Shown: piece after piece, positions 1 to 10,900 of the stretch
Position numbering within the stretch: the stretch's first letter is position 1
Layout: each line of letters starts with the position of its first letter
Assembly: GCA_947243795.1 (NCBI GenBank)
Contig: OX365937.1
Coordinates: 558,001-622,000 of the forward strand
Length of the DNA stretch: 64,000 bases
Direction: 5' to 3'
From: Saccharomyces uvarum
Lineage: Eukaryota > Ascomycota > Saccharomycetes > Saccharomycetales > Saccharomycetaceae
The notes under the pieces: generated by a model
Seen by the model: the letters and a program-made list of their open reading frames with translations, nothing else
What the model was told of the DNA's origin: nothing
Databases searched by the model: none
Made by a program: the position numbers and the translations under genes

Positions 1-71
1 GGATTGAATTGCGTATATGCCTTGGTATTCATAATAGTCAAGAGCTTTTCTCTAACCAAATCCTTCATCAT
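1..71 (-). CDS. EMC2: EMC2, N-terminal start only (cut by window edge)
   Basis: Only the first 23 or so codons lie in the window. Read on the minus strand from the ATG at 71-69 they give MMKDLVREKLLTIMNTKAYT, which matches my memory of the start of yeast Emc2 (MLKDLVREKLLTIMNTKAYT) except at residue 2. Emc2 is the soluble TPR subunit of the ER membrane protein complex, which inserts tail-anchored and multipass membrane proteins. A second ATG follows directly at 68-66. The gene is divergent from BIR1. The rest lies left of the window. Confidence 0.85.
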   Translation of the reverse strand, partial: MMKDLVREKLLTIMNTKAYTQFN

Positions 72-422
72 CGTTTTGTTTTATCCTCGTTTCGTTGTGT
101 TTCCAGCACATTCTCCAATGCCATTGACCCTCTATAGTTACTCAAATAGTTAAAGATACCCACTTCTTCAATGAATTTATCAACCAACGCTATTAAAACG
201 TCACGCGAGACGAATATCAACAATATATCAATATTCAATAAATCATACATATGCGTATATATGTACACGGCATCTATTTAGTCGGATTACGGTCGAGTGT
301 ACAGTGTTGCCGGGTTGATCGCTGTTTTTCTACACTGCCTAAACTTGTTCAAAACACCCACCGTTTTTTAAAGAGACCCAACGTTCCGGGACTCATAGAG
401 ATTGTTTATATCTCATGGGATT
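72..422. promoter_or_regulatory. EMC2-BIR1 divergent intergenic region
   Basis: About 350 bp between two divergent start codons, so it must carry both promoters. It is A+T-rich. I see no strong named binding site. Short open frames here start at non-ATG codons or overlap the EMC2 leader and look like chance. Confidence 0.6.
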
Positions 423-3335
423 ATGAATCGTCAATCAGATGCGATGGAGGAACGATATAGTATGACCAGATTGGAAAATAGATTGAGAACTTTCCAAGAC
501 GGCGTTGTGCTTCAAAAGAAAAAACTAAGATGGAGTTTCAAAGTCATTCCATACCAGGCAATGGCCAAGCTTGGTTTCTATTTTGATCCAGTGATAGATC
601 CCAAAACATCAAAGCTAAATAAGGACTCTGTGAGATGCTGTTACTGTCACCGCCGAACATATAATGTTAGAGATTGCAGATCCAGGAAAAAAAATGTTCT
701 CGAAACGCTAAGCAATATAATGAGGAGACATCTAACTGATTCAGATAATAAACAAATATGTCTCCTGGTTTATTTGCGAAATAAACTATTAAAGGATTAC
801 AGTTTCCATATGGGAGTTTCAGACTGGAAAAACGACAAATATTTCAGCGACCCAGACAGTGAAATCATGTTAAACTTCAGAAGATTCACTTTTAAGGATG
901 ATTGGCCTCATGGTATCTCTCAAAATGAGCACCAACTGAATATAGAAAATATGGTTAATGCCGGGCTTATACGTTATGATACCAGCATAGAAGGATTAAA
1001 GGATCCAAATATGGATAAGGCACTCATGAGCGACTCATGCTACTGTATTTATTGCAAGCAGTCATTACAAGGTTGGTCATCGCACGATGATCCGGTAAGG
1101 CGGCATTACGACATCTCTCAAAAAGGTAATTGTTATTTCTTCCAGATACGTAATCGGTTTGAAAAGGTGAGAAACGATAAGTATAGTACCATTAGTACTT
1201 CAGATACCATCAACCAAAGTTGCGAGGCTACCACCACACCAGTCGAAGAGGAAAAAGAAGAAGTTGTTGCAGTGAAAAACACCTCTCAAAGTCAAAATTC
1301 TTTAATCTCTTCGTCTTCTCCTAGTAGGTATCCTCGAAAATATGGTGACGATGAATCGAATAATTTTGTTATTCAACATAATATAAGTGTACTTAGTGAA
1401 ACGAAAGGCGAGGACTCAAAGGAAAATAAAATAAAAGAGAAACAGCAAATACATCTGGAGAATGGAAATACCACTCTAAGAGCGGACAAGACAAATCAAG
1501 ACGTTTTCGTAGTTGAAAATGGAACTAGTTTGACTCCTGTTGCGAAAGAAGGCAAGCGTCAAAATTCTCAGCTTGCGCAATTATCATCTCCTATAAGGAA
1601 GAGAAGAAAGTTCAGAAGAATATCACCCAGAAGAATTTTCGATGAAGAAGATAGCGGAAACTCTTTTCATAATAATACCGTCGGCTCAGAAAACAAAGAT
1701 AAAGATTTGGTTATCGACTTCACAAGCCATATCAATAAAACAAGAGATACGGGGAGAAAGAATGCAATTCTGGACGACAGTACAGATGAATTCAGTTTCA
1801 GTAATCAAGGACATAGTACCTTCGACATACCCGTACCGACCTCCTCTCATTTACTCAGAGACATAGGTTCAGACAATAAGGATGCTACACAGGAGCCAGA
1901 AAATCTTGTTAATGCAAGTTCAAACGCAAAAGTAGCAGTTGTGAAAGATGAAAAGTATCTGGCTAGCGATGACGGAAATGACGATAGCAACGATACCCAA
2001 CTCATAGACAGAGATTTCAATACTACTACTCTTGGAAAAGCGGGAAGTATAGACCAGAGGTTAAGCGGTATCAATTCTGACAAAGGTCTCTTTAATGAAA
2101 CTCAAGGTTTATCGGTACCGCATGAGTTAAATCAAGACAAAATTGGGGAGGTAAGAACACAAAGTGAGGAAGAACACAACAATGATGTAACCGTACCAAT
2201 ACGGCGACTTTCGAATGCAAGTTATCGTGATGAATCGAATAGTAACCCCAATAATATTACCAACAATATACCAAAAGGAGAGATTAATGTGAGCAATCAG
2301 CAAACGTTCGATGTATCTTTACCGAAAAAAGCTCTGAGAGATGCTGTTTCCGAAGAAGAGGAAAAATCCACTAAACTGGATAGTTTACCATCAAAAGAAC
2401 CAGCAATTTCAACGCACAGAAAATTGGACAACATTAACATAGATTTATGTTTGTCAGCGTCAGACTTCTCATCTTCGTCGCACTCTGAGCAATCATCGAA
2501 GAGCTCAAGCGCCATCTCAACACCGGTAGCAAGTCCGAAGATAAATGTCACACGTAGCTTGCATGCAGTCAAGGAGCTCTCTGGTTTGGCAAGAAAACAG
2601 TTCAATGATTTGGAGTTCGCTAATAAGAAGGACACCACTAAAATATTGGGGTCTGTGTTTGTGAAGAATGAAACTCCTGAAGATGAATCGCCGATTTTTG
2701 AAACTGGGACGCCAATTGCATACCAAGAAAACAAGTCAAAGAAATTATTTGAAAACGAGTTTTTGAGGGAAGGACTGGACACGCCTATTGATTCATCAAC
2801 CGTAGGTATCAACAAAGCACCCAAGCCTGAAGTTGGGTCAATCTTACCAGCCGCGGGCAATTCGACTTCCGGTACAAGTTTACATCCAGAGTACTCACCC
2901 TTAGAGGAACAAAAAAAGGAAACAAACTCGACTACAGATATTGAATGTGCAACGGTATGCTTACTAAATGATGGGACCAAAAATACTGGAGTTGATTTTG
3001 GTGAATGGTGCAAAATTGATGAAAACAGATTGCTTGTAAAAAATTACTTTCATGATTTACTGAAGTATATAAACAACAATGACGCTACATTGTCTAATGA
3101 CCAAGACGGAGATCTAGCATTTTTGATCAAGCAGATGCCCAATGAAGAGTTGGATATGACATTTACCAATTGGGTAAATTTAAAGGTGCGATCTATTAAA
3201 CATGAATTCATAGATGACTGCGAAAAGAAGTTGAACATCCTAAAAAATGATTTTGATACTGCTACGAATTACGTTGAAACTTTGGAAGATGATGATGAAT
3301 TAATCGAGATTGCTAGGAAAATGGGTGTTTTATAG
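423..3335 (+). CDS. BIR1: BIR1, survivin-like subunit of the chromosomal passenger complex
   Basis: 970 codons from the ATG at 423; the frame is open upstream to 402 but has no ATG there. Two N-terminal BIR zinc domains are visible: the first with a CCYCH cluster near residues 72-76, the second with CYCIYC near 204-209 followed by His and Cys ligands. The long middle is low-complexity, rich in Ser, Asp, Glu and Asn, with many SP/TP sites typical of Cdk targets. The last 100 residues are well conserved and in S. cerevisiae bind Sli15 (INCENP). The complex with Ipl1 corrects kinetochore attachment and guides the late spindle. S. cerevisiae Bir1 is about 954 residues; the variable middle explains the difference. 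It converges on GRR1. Confidence 0.95.
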   Translation: MNRQSDAMEERYSMTRLENRLRTFQDGVVLQKKKLRWSFKVIPYQAMAKLGFYFDPVIDPKTSKLNKDSVRCCYCHRRTYNVRDCRSRKKNVLETLSNIMRRHLTDSDNKQICLLVYLRNKLLKDYSFHMGVSDWKNDKYFSDPDSEIMLNFRRFTFKDDWPHGISQNEHQLNIENMVNAGLIRYDTSIEGLKDPNMDKALMSDSCYCIYCKQSLQGWSSHDDPVRRHYDISQKGNCYFFQIRNRFEKVRNDKYSTISTSDTINQSCEATTTPVEEEKEEVVAVKNTSQSQNSLISSSSPSRYPRKYGDDESNNFVIQHNISVLSETKGEDSKENKIKEKQQIHLENGNTTLRADKTNQDVFVVENGTSLTPVAKEGKRQNSQLAQLSSPIRKRRKFRRISPRRIFDEEDSGNSFHNNTVGSENKDKDLVIDFTSHINKTRDTGRKNAILDDSTDEFSFSNQGHSTFDIPVPTSSHLLRDIGSDNKDATQEPENLVNASSNAKVAVVKDEKYLASDDGNDDSNDTQLIDRDFNTTTLGKAGSIDQRLSGINSDKGLFNETQGLSVPHELNQDKIGEVRTQSEEEHNNDVTVPIRRLSNASYRDESNSNPNNITNNIPKGEINVSNQQTFDVSLPKKALRDAVSEEEEKSTKLDSLPSKEPAISTHRKLDNINIDLCLSASDFSSSSHSEQSSKSSSAISTPVASPKINVTRSLHAVKELSGLARKQFNDLEFANKKDTTKILGSVFVKNETPEDESPIFETGTPIAYQENKSKKLFENEFLREGLDTPIDSSTVGINKAPKPEVGSILPAAGNSTSGTSLHPEYSPLEEQKKETNSTTDIECATVCLLNDGTKNTGVDFGEWCKIDENRLLVKNYFHDLLKYINNNDATLSNDQDGDLAFLIKQMPNEELDMTFTNWVNLKVRSIKHEFIDDCEKKLNILKNDFDTATNYVETLEDDDELIEIARKMGVL

Positions 3336-3640
3336 CTAATGGCCGTCAAAAGTTTGTATTATTTGTAATACGGAAAGTATGTGGAAAAAATAATTATCTT
3401 TTTAGATAAAATCCACATAGTAATATTTTAGATAAAGAGATGAGCAGTATTCTTGGCAGATGGGGAAACTTGCGTGAGTTGAAATGAGCATGGTAAGTTT
3501 GATGTGTATGAGTGAAAGACGAAAAGTTTCAAGATGAATGCATTATATATATTTTTATGTAAGTATAATGAAATAAGTATTAAAGAACGTCCTGCAAACA
3601 AGAAAGTAGTGGAATGGCAAATGTTTGATATACGATCTTA
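3336..3640. other. BIR1-GRR1 convergent 3' region
   Basis: About 305 bp between two stop codons. A+T-rich, with TATATA-type efficiency elements near 3546-3552 suited to 3'-end formation of both mRNAs. No gene seen. Confidence 0.5.
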
Positions 3641-6600
3641 TTATAACATATCTTCTTCTGGCGTCCCTGATGCGTCATCCATTTGAGAATCTATGGCAGT
3701 ATCAGGCATTGACTCATCCATATTAGCATTATTATTGTTTCTAACCATACCCTGATTTCGAAGTCCCATTTGTAGATTCCTCATTTGGTCGGGTGATATC
3801 TGCATTCTATCTCCAAACTGGCTCCAAAAGTTTGGATTTTCTGTATCATTGTCATCATTTCCACTATTACTTTCGTCGTTATTGGGGTCATTCACTTCAG
3901 TATCTAACACAATATCTCCGACGGTATTACCGTTACGATTGACATCATTGTCATTGTTGTTATTCCATGCGGACCTTTGATGCGCAATTAATAGTTCTCT
4001 TTGTCTAGTTAACAATGTGATATTGTCTTTCAGATATAATCTCAAAACTACGGTAGATAACTTATATTTTTGGACTATCATTATGAATTTGTCAATGAAT
4101 AAAAGTCGCCATATCAAGAGTCCTTTTTGGTAGTCTAAATTTCCTGATTCCTGTACTGTCTTTTGTATCAAACAGATTTGTCTATTCAATTCGACCATTT
4201 GCATATAGGTTTGAGTCATTTCATGAAGCAAAAAGCCAGTAAACTGAAACTGAACTCTTACCAAACTAGCAACATTCACCTCAAAGTCGTCAATGTGATC
4301 ATTTAATTCATGGAACTTCCTTACAATATGACACATTTCGCTATTGATCTCGCGATTTACACCAGGGGCCACTATATACTCTTGGTCGTCATTGACATCA
4401 TTGAAAGGGTCCTCGCAAAATGTCTTGTTCACTTGTAATAAAAGTGAGTTAACTTCATCTGAGCTCATTCTAATGCCTTCAAAAGTATTGAGATACCAGC
4501 TGAATACTTCATCTATTCGTTCAAAATTAATATTCTGAAACAGGAAATCGTTATTGAGTCCGTTAATCTGATTTAATCCTGTAGCGGCTATAATGGCAGC
4601 GGAGTCTTGATTCAAATCTACTATGATTCTTCGAAGGGCATCCTCAAGCGTTTCGCCATTAAATATCAAATTTTTTGATCTTATGTATTTTGTCAAAACA
4701 TCGTTCACATCGGCATGTGATCCAAATGCAGGCGAAGTCAAATTGACCAAATAATGACGAAGTTTATGCACGCCCTTCCCTGAAAACACACAGAATATTT
4801 GGCGTTGGTTTTCACTAAAATCGGAAGGCGCAGGTCTGCAATACATTGTTATATCTGGACGTAAGAATGATGGTACTGCAGTCAGAGACAAATGTGAAAG
4901 TCTGGGGCACGACATTAATAATTCATATATCGGATAAATTGTCAAATTAGAGCAATAAGACAAGTGTACCCTTTCTAAAGTGTCATTTCTCCCACGTAAT
5001 GAAACCATATTTAATAAACCTTCATCAGTCATTTGTGTACATTTAACAAGGCCAATTCTCTTCAATTTCGGTAAATCTGCCAATTCGTAAAGGGTTCTGT
5101 TAGTTAAATTTGTACAGCATGCAAAATCCACATATTGTATCCTTGTACATGAATGAAATAGTGCTCTTACTCCATTATCAGTGATATTAAAGCAATGGCC
5201 AAAATGCACGGTTTGTAAGTTCTTACCTAGTTTGGATAGCTGGAACAGTGATACATCGGTGATTCGGCTACACTTGCCTAAGAAAACATTACGCAATTTA
5301 GGGGCTAAATCAACAATCCTTTCAATGGTTTTATCTGTGATATTTTCACACCCAGAAAGATCTATTAGTCTTAAAGAGGGCATGTCATCAACCACTTTGG
5401 AAAGCTCTTGAAAAAGATTATCCGTTATGTTTGTATTATGAGTTATCCTAAATTCTCTTAATTGGGCCAATCTAGTGAGGAGTTTCAGTAAACTAGAGTC
5501 TTTAACATTTGGACTTAACGTTATATCAACTTCTACAAGCAAAGGGCACTTGTCAGCTAATAGTTCCACTAGTTCATCGTTCATGTTACTATTTGCTGTT
5601 ATCTTTATTCTTTTCAACATCGGAGAATGAACTATGAAATTACGCAGTGAGCCCAGAGTTACATTTCTCGCCTGAGGAACGTAAAATCCTTGCACTCTGG
5701 GACAATATGTTGCCAAAGTGTCAAATACATCGTCAGACACGTCCCTTATTCCAGTGATATCCACACTTTGGAGAAATTTACATCCTTGTAAGACCGCCGA
5801 TATTGGACTACTGGTGATATGTTTACAAAACACTAAGGTTAGCCTTTCCAAATTTACACAACCAACAAAATAATTTAGTTCTACATCGTGCATATAGTCG
5901 CCCACAAATGAGAAATTCAGTCTCTTAATCATTAAACGATAATTGAACACAGTTTCATCGGACGTTAATTTCATAGTCCTTAGAAACAAGTCTAGTTGGT
6001 TTTTCTTGTTTATGTGTGGTCTGTAATAGAGGATTTTCACGATAATTTCGGCCCATAGTTTGGAAACGGTGAGGAACTTGACAATATCATATTTTTGGTT
6101 GAGTTTGTCTAATATTAGATGTAATATTTCCGAGGGTAGTAGGTTTAAGGCAAACACAGATGACTTTCGGGTCATGCTTGTGGATGTGTTTTGATTTGAT
6201 GGATTTGAAAGTACGTTATTGATAAATTGTCTTGAATACCGGGAAAGATCTTGTAAACCTTCTTTCAAATCAGACGATTCATTGGTATCTATGGAGTTTA
6301 TCCAAACAACGAAATTATCTGTGGGGTTTACCACTTGTTGGCCTCTTAATTTTGAATGGCAATATGCATATAATGATTTTTTGTATTCTTCAATAATCGT
6401 TAAAATTTTCAATCTCAAATTCCTAATTTCCATGTTTTCGGTCTCCAGTGCCCTTAGTCTCATTCTTTGTAATTTATGTAAATAACTAATTGCCTGTGGA
6501 GAGTTGTCTATGCGCAGTTCTTTCAGTTTGAGATTATCAAGATCAATTTCATTTAGTATCTTCTTCCTTCTTTTTTCTATGACAGCCAGAAACTCTTGTA

Positions 6601-7093
6601 TTTTTTTGCCTACTATCAGTTTGAATTCGTGGATCTGTATCCGTTCTTCTTCTGGCAAATTGGGTAATAGGCGATTCAGTTGGTCTATTTGAACATTAAC
6701 ACCGTTCATGAGATTTGTGTTTACGGTGTTTATATCGATCCCACTCAGCGCAGTTGTTTGCTGCTGTGGTTGAAATGTCGATGAAAACCGTTGGTTTAGC
6801 TGTTGTCCAGTGCTGTTTAGTGATAACGTTTCCCGTTGGGCATTATTAAACCTGGATATATTATTTAGTGCTTGGTCATTAACTTCATTTGCATATCTAT
6901 CTGGGATTGCCATTTCTCTACTTCGGAAAGGCATTTGTGGCCTTGCGTTTGTATTATTACTGTCATAATTGTTATTATCACTATCGTTGGAATTAATGTT
7001 ATTAGGACTCACCCAGGTTGGAGGCCCGAGGTTTGCATGCTCTGAATACAGCCTATTGCTGTCATCACTGCTATTATTATCTTCGTGATCCAT
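3641..7093 (-). CDS. GRR1: GRR1, F-box/LRR substrate receptor of SCF ubiquitin ligase
   Basis: 1150 codons, ATG at 7093-7091, one residue shorter than S. cerevisiae Grr1 as I remember it. Order: an Asn-rich, poorly conserved N-terminus (about 1-130), a coiled stretch with KKI and LKELR runs (about 170-230), an F-box near residues 315-360 (LNLLPSEILHLILDKL) that binds Skp1, then a curved array of leucine-rich repeats (about 400-760) with repeated NITD and CSRITD motifs that bind phosphorylated substrates. The C-terminal part is a long helical region ending in an acidic tail. In yeast SCF-Grr1 degrades the G1 cyclins Cln1/2, Gic2 and Mth1/Std1, linking glucose sensing to the cell cycle. The LRR region is nearly invariant; divergence sits in both termini. 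Confidence 0.97.
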   Translation of the reverse strand: MDHEDNNSSDDSNRLYSEHANLGPPTWVSPNNINSNDSDNNNYDSNNTNARPQMPFRSREMAIPDRYANEVNDQALNNISRFNNAQRETLSLNSTGQQLNQRFSSTFQPQQQTTALSGIDINTVNTNLMNGVNVQIDQLNRLLPNLPEEERIQIHEFKLIVGKKIQEFLAVIEKRRKKILNEIDLDNLKLKELRIDNSPQAISYLHKLQRMRLRALETENMEIRNLRLKILTIIEEYKKSLYAYCHSKLRGQQVVNPTDNFVVWINSIDTNESSDLKEGLQDLSRYSRQFINNVLSNPSNQNTSTSMTRKSSVFALNLLPSEILHLILDKLNQKYDIVKFLTVSKLWAEIIVKILYYRPHINKKNQLDLFLRTMKLTSDETVFNYRLMIKRLNFSFVGDYMHDVELNYFVGCVNLERLTLVFCKHITSSPISAVLQGCKFLQSVDITGIRDVSDDVFDTLATYCPRVQGFYVPQARNVTLGSLRNFIVHSPMLKRIKITANSNMNDELVELLADKCPLLVEVDITLSPNVKDSSLLKLLTRLAQLREFRITHNTNITDNLFQELSKVVDDMPSLRLIDLSGCENITDKTIERIVDLAPKLRNVFLGKCSRITDVSLFQLSKLGKNLQTVHFGHCFNITDNGVRALFHSCTRIQYVDFACCTNLTNRTLYELADLPKLKRIGLVKCTQMTDEGLLNMVSLRGRNDTLERVHLSYCSNLTIYPIYELLMSCPRLSHLSLTAVPSFLRPDITMYCRPAPSDFSENQRQIFCVFSGKGVHKLRHYLVNLTSPAFGSHADVNDVLTKYIRSKNLIFNGETLEDALRRIIVDLNQDSAAIIAATGLNQINGLNNDFLFQNINFERIDEVFSWYLNTFEGIRMSSDEVNSLLLQVNKTFCEDPFNDVNDDQEYIVAPGVNREINSEMCHIVRKFHELNDHIDDFEVNVASLVRVQFQFTGFLLHEMTQTYMQMVELNRQICLIQKTVQESGNLDYQKGLLIWRLLFIDKFIMIVQKYKLSTVVLRLYLKDNITLLTRQRELLIAHQRSAWNNNNDNDVNRNGNTVGDIVLDTEVNDPNNDESNSGNDDNDTENPNFWSQFGDRMQISPDQMRNLQMGLRNQGMVRNNNNANMDESMPDTAIDSQMDDASGTPEEDML

Positions 7094-7900
7094 TATGCAC
7101 CCTCCTCAGAATACGAAAACCACAGAACTGCTTAGTGTCACCACCTAAAGTAAGTAGTACACCACGAACAATGATATATCGTAAGATGTACACCGGTGTA
7201 GCTTCAAGCCTGATACCTTGAATTTTTGGTGTTCTCTGCCTGTTGGACACAAGTTCGCTTTTGGTGTTCAAAAATCGGACTTATAAAAGAACGATTAAAT
7301 GAAGGTGGATTATCGTATAAATCCGGACAATTATTAAATACGAGTAGATATGGGCTCTTGAGTAACACACGGGCACAAGTAAAACTGGGCTTCTATCTAC
7401 TTGCAACATCCTTTATTAATAGTCATACCATGTACTTGTTAAAAGGGCAAATTTTAAAATTAGTTTCTACCGGGGAAAACACCTTAGCGGGTAACGTTAT
7501 GCGATGATATGAAACTGATAATAGTACCTTATTAATAGCAGCTATTAACCGATTTTAATTTAATAATCATGGTCTTTTTTACTGTATAAATTTTTATGGA
7601 TCTATGTAATCATTATTAGATGTGAAAGAGAGTATTTTAATAATATGGTGGTTGTAAATAAAAATTTTACCCCAGAAGTGAAAATATACCTGCGAACAAA
7701 CAAGTTAAGTTGTTTAGGTACACCAATATAAAAATGCAAATTAAATTTATTCATCAACTCATACTTTATGAAGAAGAAAAGAGGGGGGGACCATACCAAA
7801 CATTGAAGGTGAAACTCGAGTAATCTTGGATGGATGCAGGAAAAGAAAGAAAAACAAATAACTTCCTTTTGATGATGAACGTAGAAAAAGTATAAACGCA
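7094..7900. promoter_or_regulatory. GRR1 promoter and JSN1 3' flank
   Basis: About 800 bp upstream of GRR1 and downstream of JSN1, both on the minus strand. The JSN1-proximal half is A+T-rich and probably its 3' UTR and terminator; the GRR1-proximal half should hold the GRR1 promoter. Short open frames here (up to 100 codons) show no protein-like composition. No strong named site recognised. Confidence 0.5.
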
Positions 7901-10900
7901 TCAATTTGCTGAGTGTAAAGTCATAGTTTCAAAAGCGGGATTATCATCATTATTATTTTTGTTGCTGTTGTTCGTATGGCCTTGAGATGGGCCGATTTTG
8001 TTTAATATTTCTGTGGTAGTGTTGTTATGATTAGTCAAACTCAATTGTGGCAGTGATAAACGAGTTCCGTTATTCAAATTTAACATATCAAACTGCGAGT
8101 TAAGATCATCATTGTTGACACTATATCCATTATTGGCACTGCCTGAAAAGCCCCCCACGGGGAACACACCAGGATAATTGAAATAGCCCATTGTGGAGTT
8201 AGCATTCAATGACTGGCCTGGTGAAAGTGTAGAGGCAGTAGACCCAGAGGTTGTTCCGGTATTCATGGTGGTATGCTTCGATCCGGCGCTTTTAACACTA
8301 GAAAAAGAAAGGCCTCTTATATGTTGTCCAGACGCATCTGGAGTGGCAAACATATGCGAGATGCTATTATTATGATGCTGTTGTTGTTGCTGCTTTGCCT
8401 TGTTATGTGAATTTGAAGGAGATGCCAACCCAACTTCCTCTAACAAGCGGCGGCTTGGTTGTATAGGAGTAGAATCTATCAACACTTTTCTAACCTGTTT
8501 GATAATATGAGCTCTCAAGTCATCTTCCAATAATGGCATTGCCAAAACTTTATGGACAAAGGTGGGACCATAACTTGTTTCACATAAAAGCTTGGTCAAC
8601 TCCTTTGGTGGTAAAGAATCGTGTGCGTTTGAATTTCCAAACAGAGAGTCTAAGATGATTTTTCTGGCATTATCATCACCTCTAAAGTTTAGAATTTTCA
8701 AAATGGTTAAAGAAGCTAACCTGTGACTACATAACTCAACTATTTTTTTGGTCAGTCTTGGTGCCAAGATAGAGTGTCTATTGGGTAGAACGCTAGTGTC
8801 CAAAAACCATGTAACCAACAGTGCCCCGTTACTGTTCGTACTTAGATAGTCAGCGTACACAACAATCATTGCGCTCAGGACTATCGACTGTTCGGGAGTT
8901 ACAATATCGTGTGCCTCTAGACAAGCTCTAACGGCTCGTGCACCATATCTATTTTGAACAATAACCCAAAAATTGGCTATTATGCTTTCAAAAATGAACT
9001 GGTTCCAGGGGAACCCAAACTTCAAAACGCATTGGATGACGTAGTTCCCAAATTGGTCATTGATTAATGGGGTACAGTAATCTTTGACACCTTGGGTCAC
9101 TTGCATGATTTGTCTGGGAGTGTGAGCCATGGTGATCATTTTCTGGCACGCCCACGTCCCGTTTTTGTGGACACCCATAGAGGTCAGGTATTTGCTTGTT
9201 TTCCTTAGCATTATATCTCTAATGATATCGGATGAATGTTCAAACAACTTTTGAACAATAGTATTACCCAGATAGTCTGAACTTAATTCAGGTAATTCTT
9301 CAAGCATGGCAATCGCCAATTGTTCGATTTCTAAATCGGAAAACTGGTTGGAGTCGATGGATTTTCTTAGTTCGCGTAATTTTGGTGGATCGAATTCTCT
9401 CACAGACAATGGTTCTGGTAAGGGACCAAAATTTTGAGTATCCGGAGTTCCTTTATGGTTAAGTGACTTTTTTATTAATGAACTGATTTGATATTCATCA
9501 GCATTTGTTTTGAAAAGCTCAATGATACCTCTTAGCGAATCTTCTTTATCATTGACGCTTGGGGGTGGTAAAGGAAAGGGGCATTGTTCCTTTTCGTTTG
9601 CAGAGTTGTTGCTGTTATTGTGAGGGTTATTGTTATTGTTGTAGCCGTGCAAAACATTATTAAACCCACCTGAACCGGAACAATGATTCTGGTGCTGAGA
9701 TTGCTGTGACTGTTGGTTGAATACGGGTATGGAGACATTTCCCTGTTGCTGGAAAGTCACAGATCCATTGAATAATTGCTCTTGTAATAACGGTTGTGGT
9801 TGTATATTGTTATTTTCAGAACCTAATGGTAAGCCTTGTGAATTGAGGATGAACTGTGGAGGTTGTTGGTGCATGGGTAAAATTTTGGCGAACGAGAGTT
9901 TACTTGGTGCTCCAATCATGGAAACTTCCTTGCCTTGGAGACTATCCAGAGCTTTTACGGCGCTTTCCACAGAAGTGAATTCTACCAAAGCCATGTTCAA
10001 ATTTCTTAAAGTTCTGGCGGATATGACTTCACCGTATTTGGAACATAAAGTGGCCAATGAAGTGCTTGTTAAATTTATCGCGTTATTTAACTGAGGCTGC
10101 TGGTGTTGCAAGGGGAAAACGTTTGAAATGGAAATGGTATTAGTGGGCAATAGATTGGAAATTTGGTTTATGGATGGTACAGCGGGATCTGTGGTTACCC
10201 AGTTAATAGAATGCGGATCGATTTCATCAGCCACTAACGGAGAGTCCTGAACTGGAATAGTATAATGGGATGAAATACTGGCACGAGAGGGCTGTTCATA
10301 AAGTGGTGCATCTGTGTATATACTGGAGGCATTTGATTGAGATCTTTGTCTTGGGTTTGACCAAAGAGAGTTTGGAATAGCCAAACTGTTCGCATTCATC
10401 TTACTATCCATCATTTGGCTCGCGCTTGTAGAGACTAAGTTGTCGAAAAATGCGGTTTTTGTAGAATAGTCGTTAAGCTGGTTCGAATTGTTTGTATTGT
10501 TGCTTGTTGTGGGGTCTAACTGTTGCATGAGGTGCTGCTGCATGGGGTCATTGGCGCTGGCATTAGAGGACCATATCCCGCTTGAGGTACGGGGCTTGGG
10601 AGCAATTGACGACATGGAAGTGATCTGAGATGACATAGTGTTATTTCTTGTCCTTGAGATCTGGTGAGGCAGGTTGTACGAGTCACTGGACCCTCTGGGA
10701 GCAGGGATCAGGAAACTATTGGTCGAATCAGGGAAATGGACCAGTTTTTCCATGTCTTGAGGTGGGGTTAAACTGCCCGGTCTATCCATAGACACGTCGT
10801 CTATGGAGCTACCCATCATCTTGTTCCGGGAGGGGCTGGCCCTCGGGGTCTTGGACGCCACCGTCGACTGAGAACTGTTGTTGCTGGAGGAAAACTCAAC

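Noticed and set aside
402-422. Longer N-terminus for BIR1, and likewise for JSN1, JJJ3, the YJR098C orthologue, PXP2, JHD2 and IBA57
   Set aside because: In each case the upstream in-frame codons reach only a TTG or GTG. The first ATG gives a length matching or close to the known orthologue, so the ATG was used.
2297-3013. 238-codon minus-strand frame inside BIR1
   Set aside because: Antisense to the disordered part of BIR1; its Ser/Phe-rich composition is what antisense Glu/Lys-rich coding yields.
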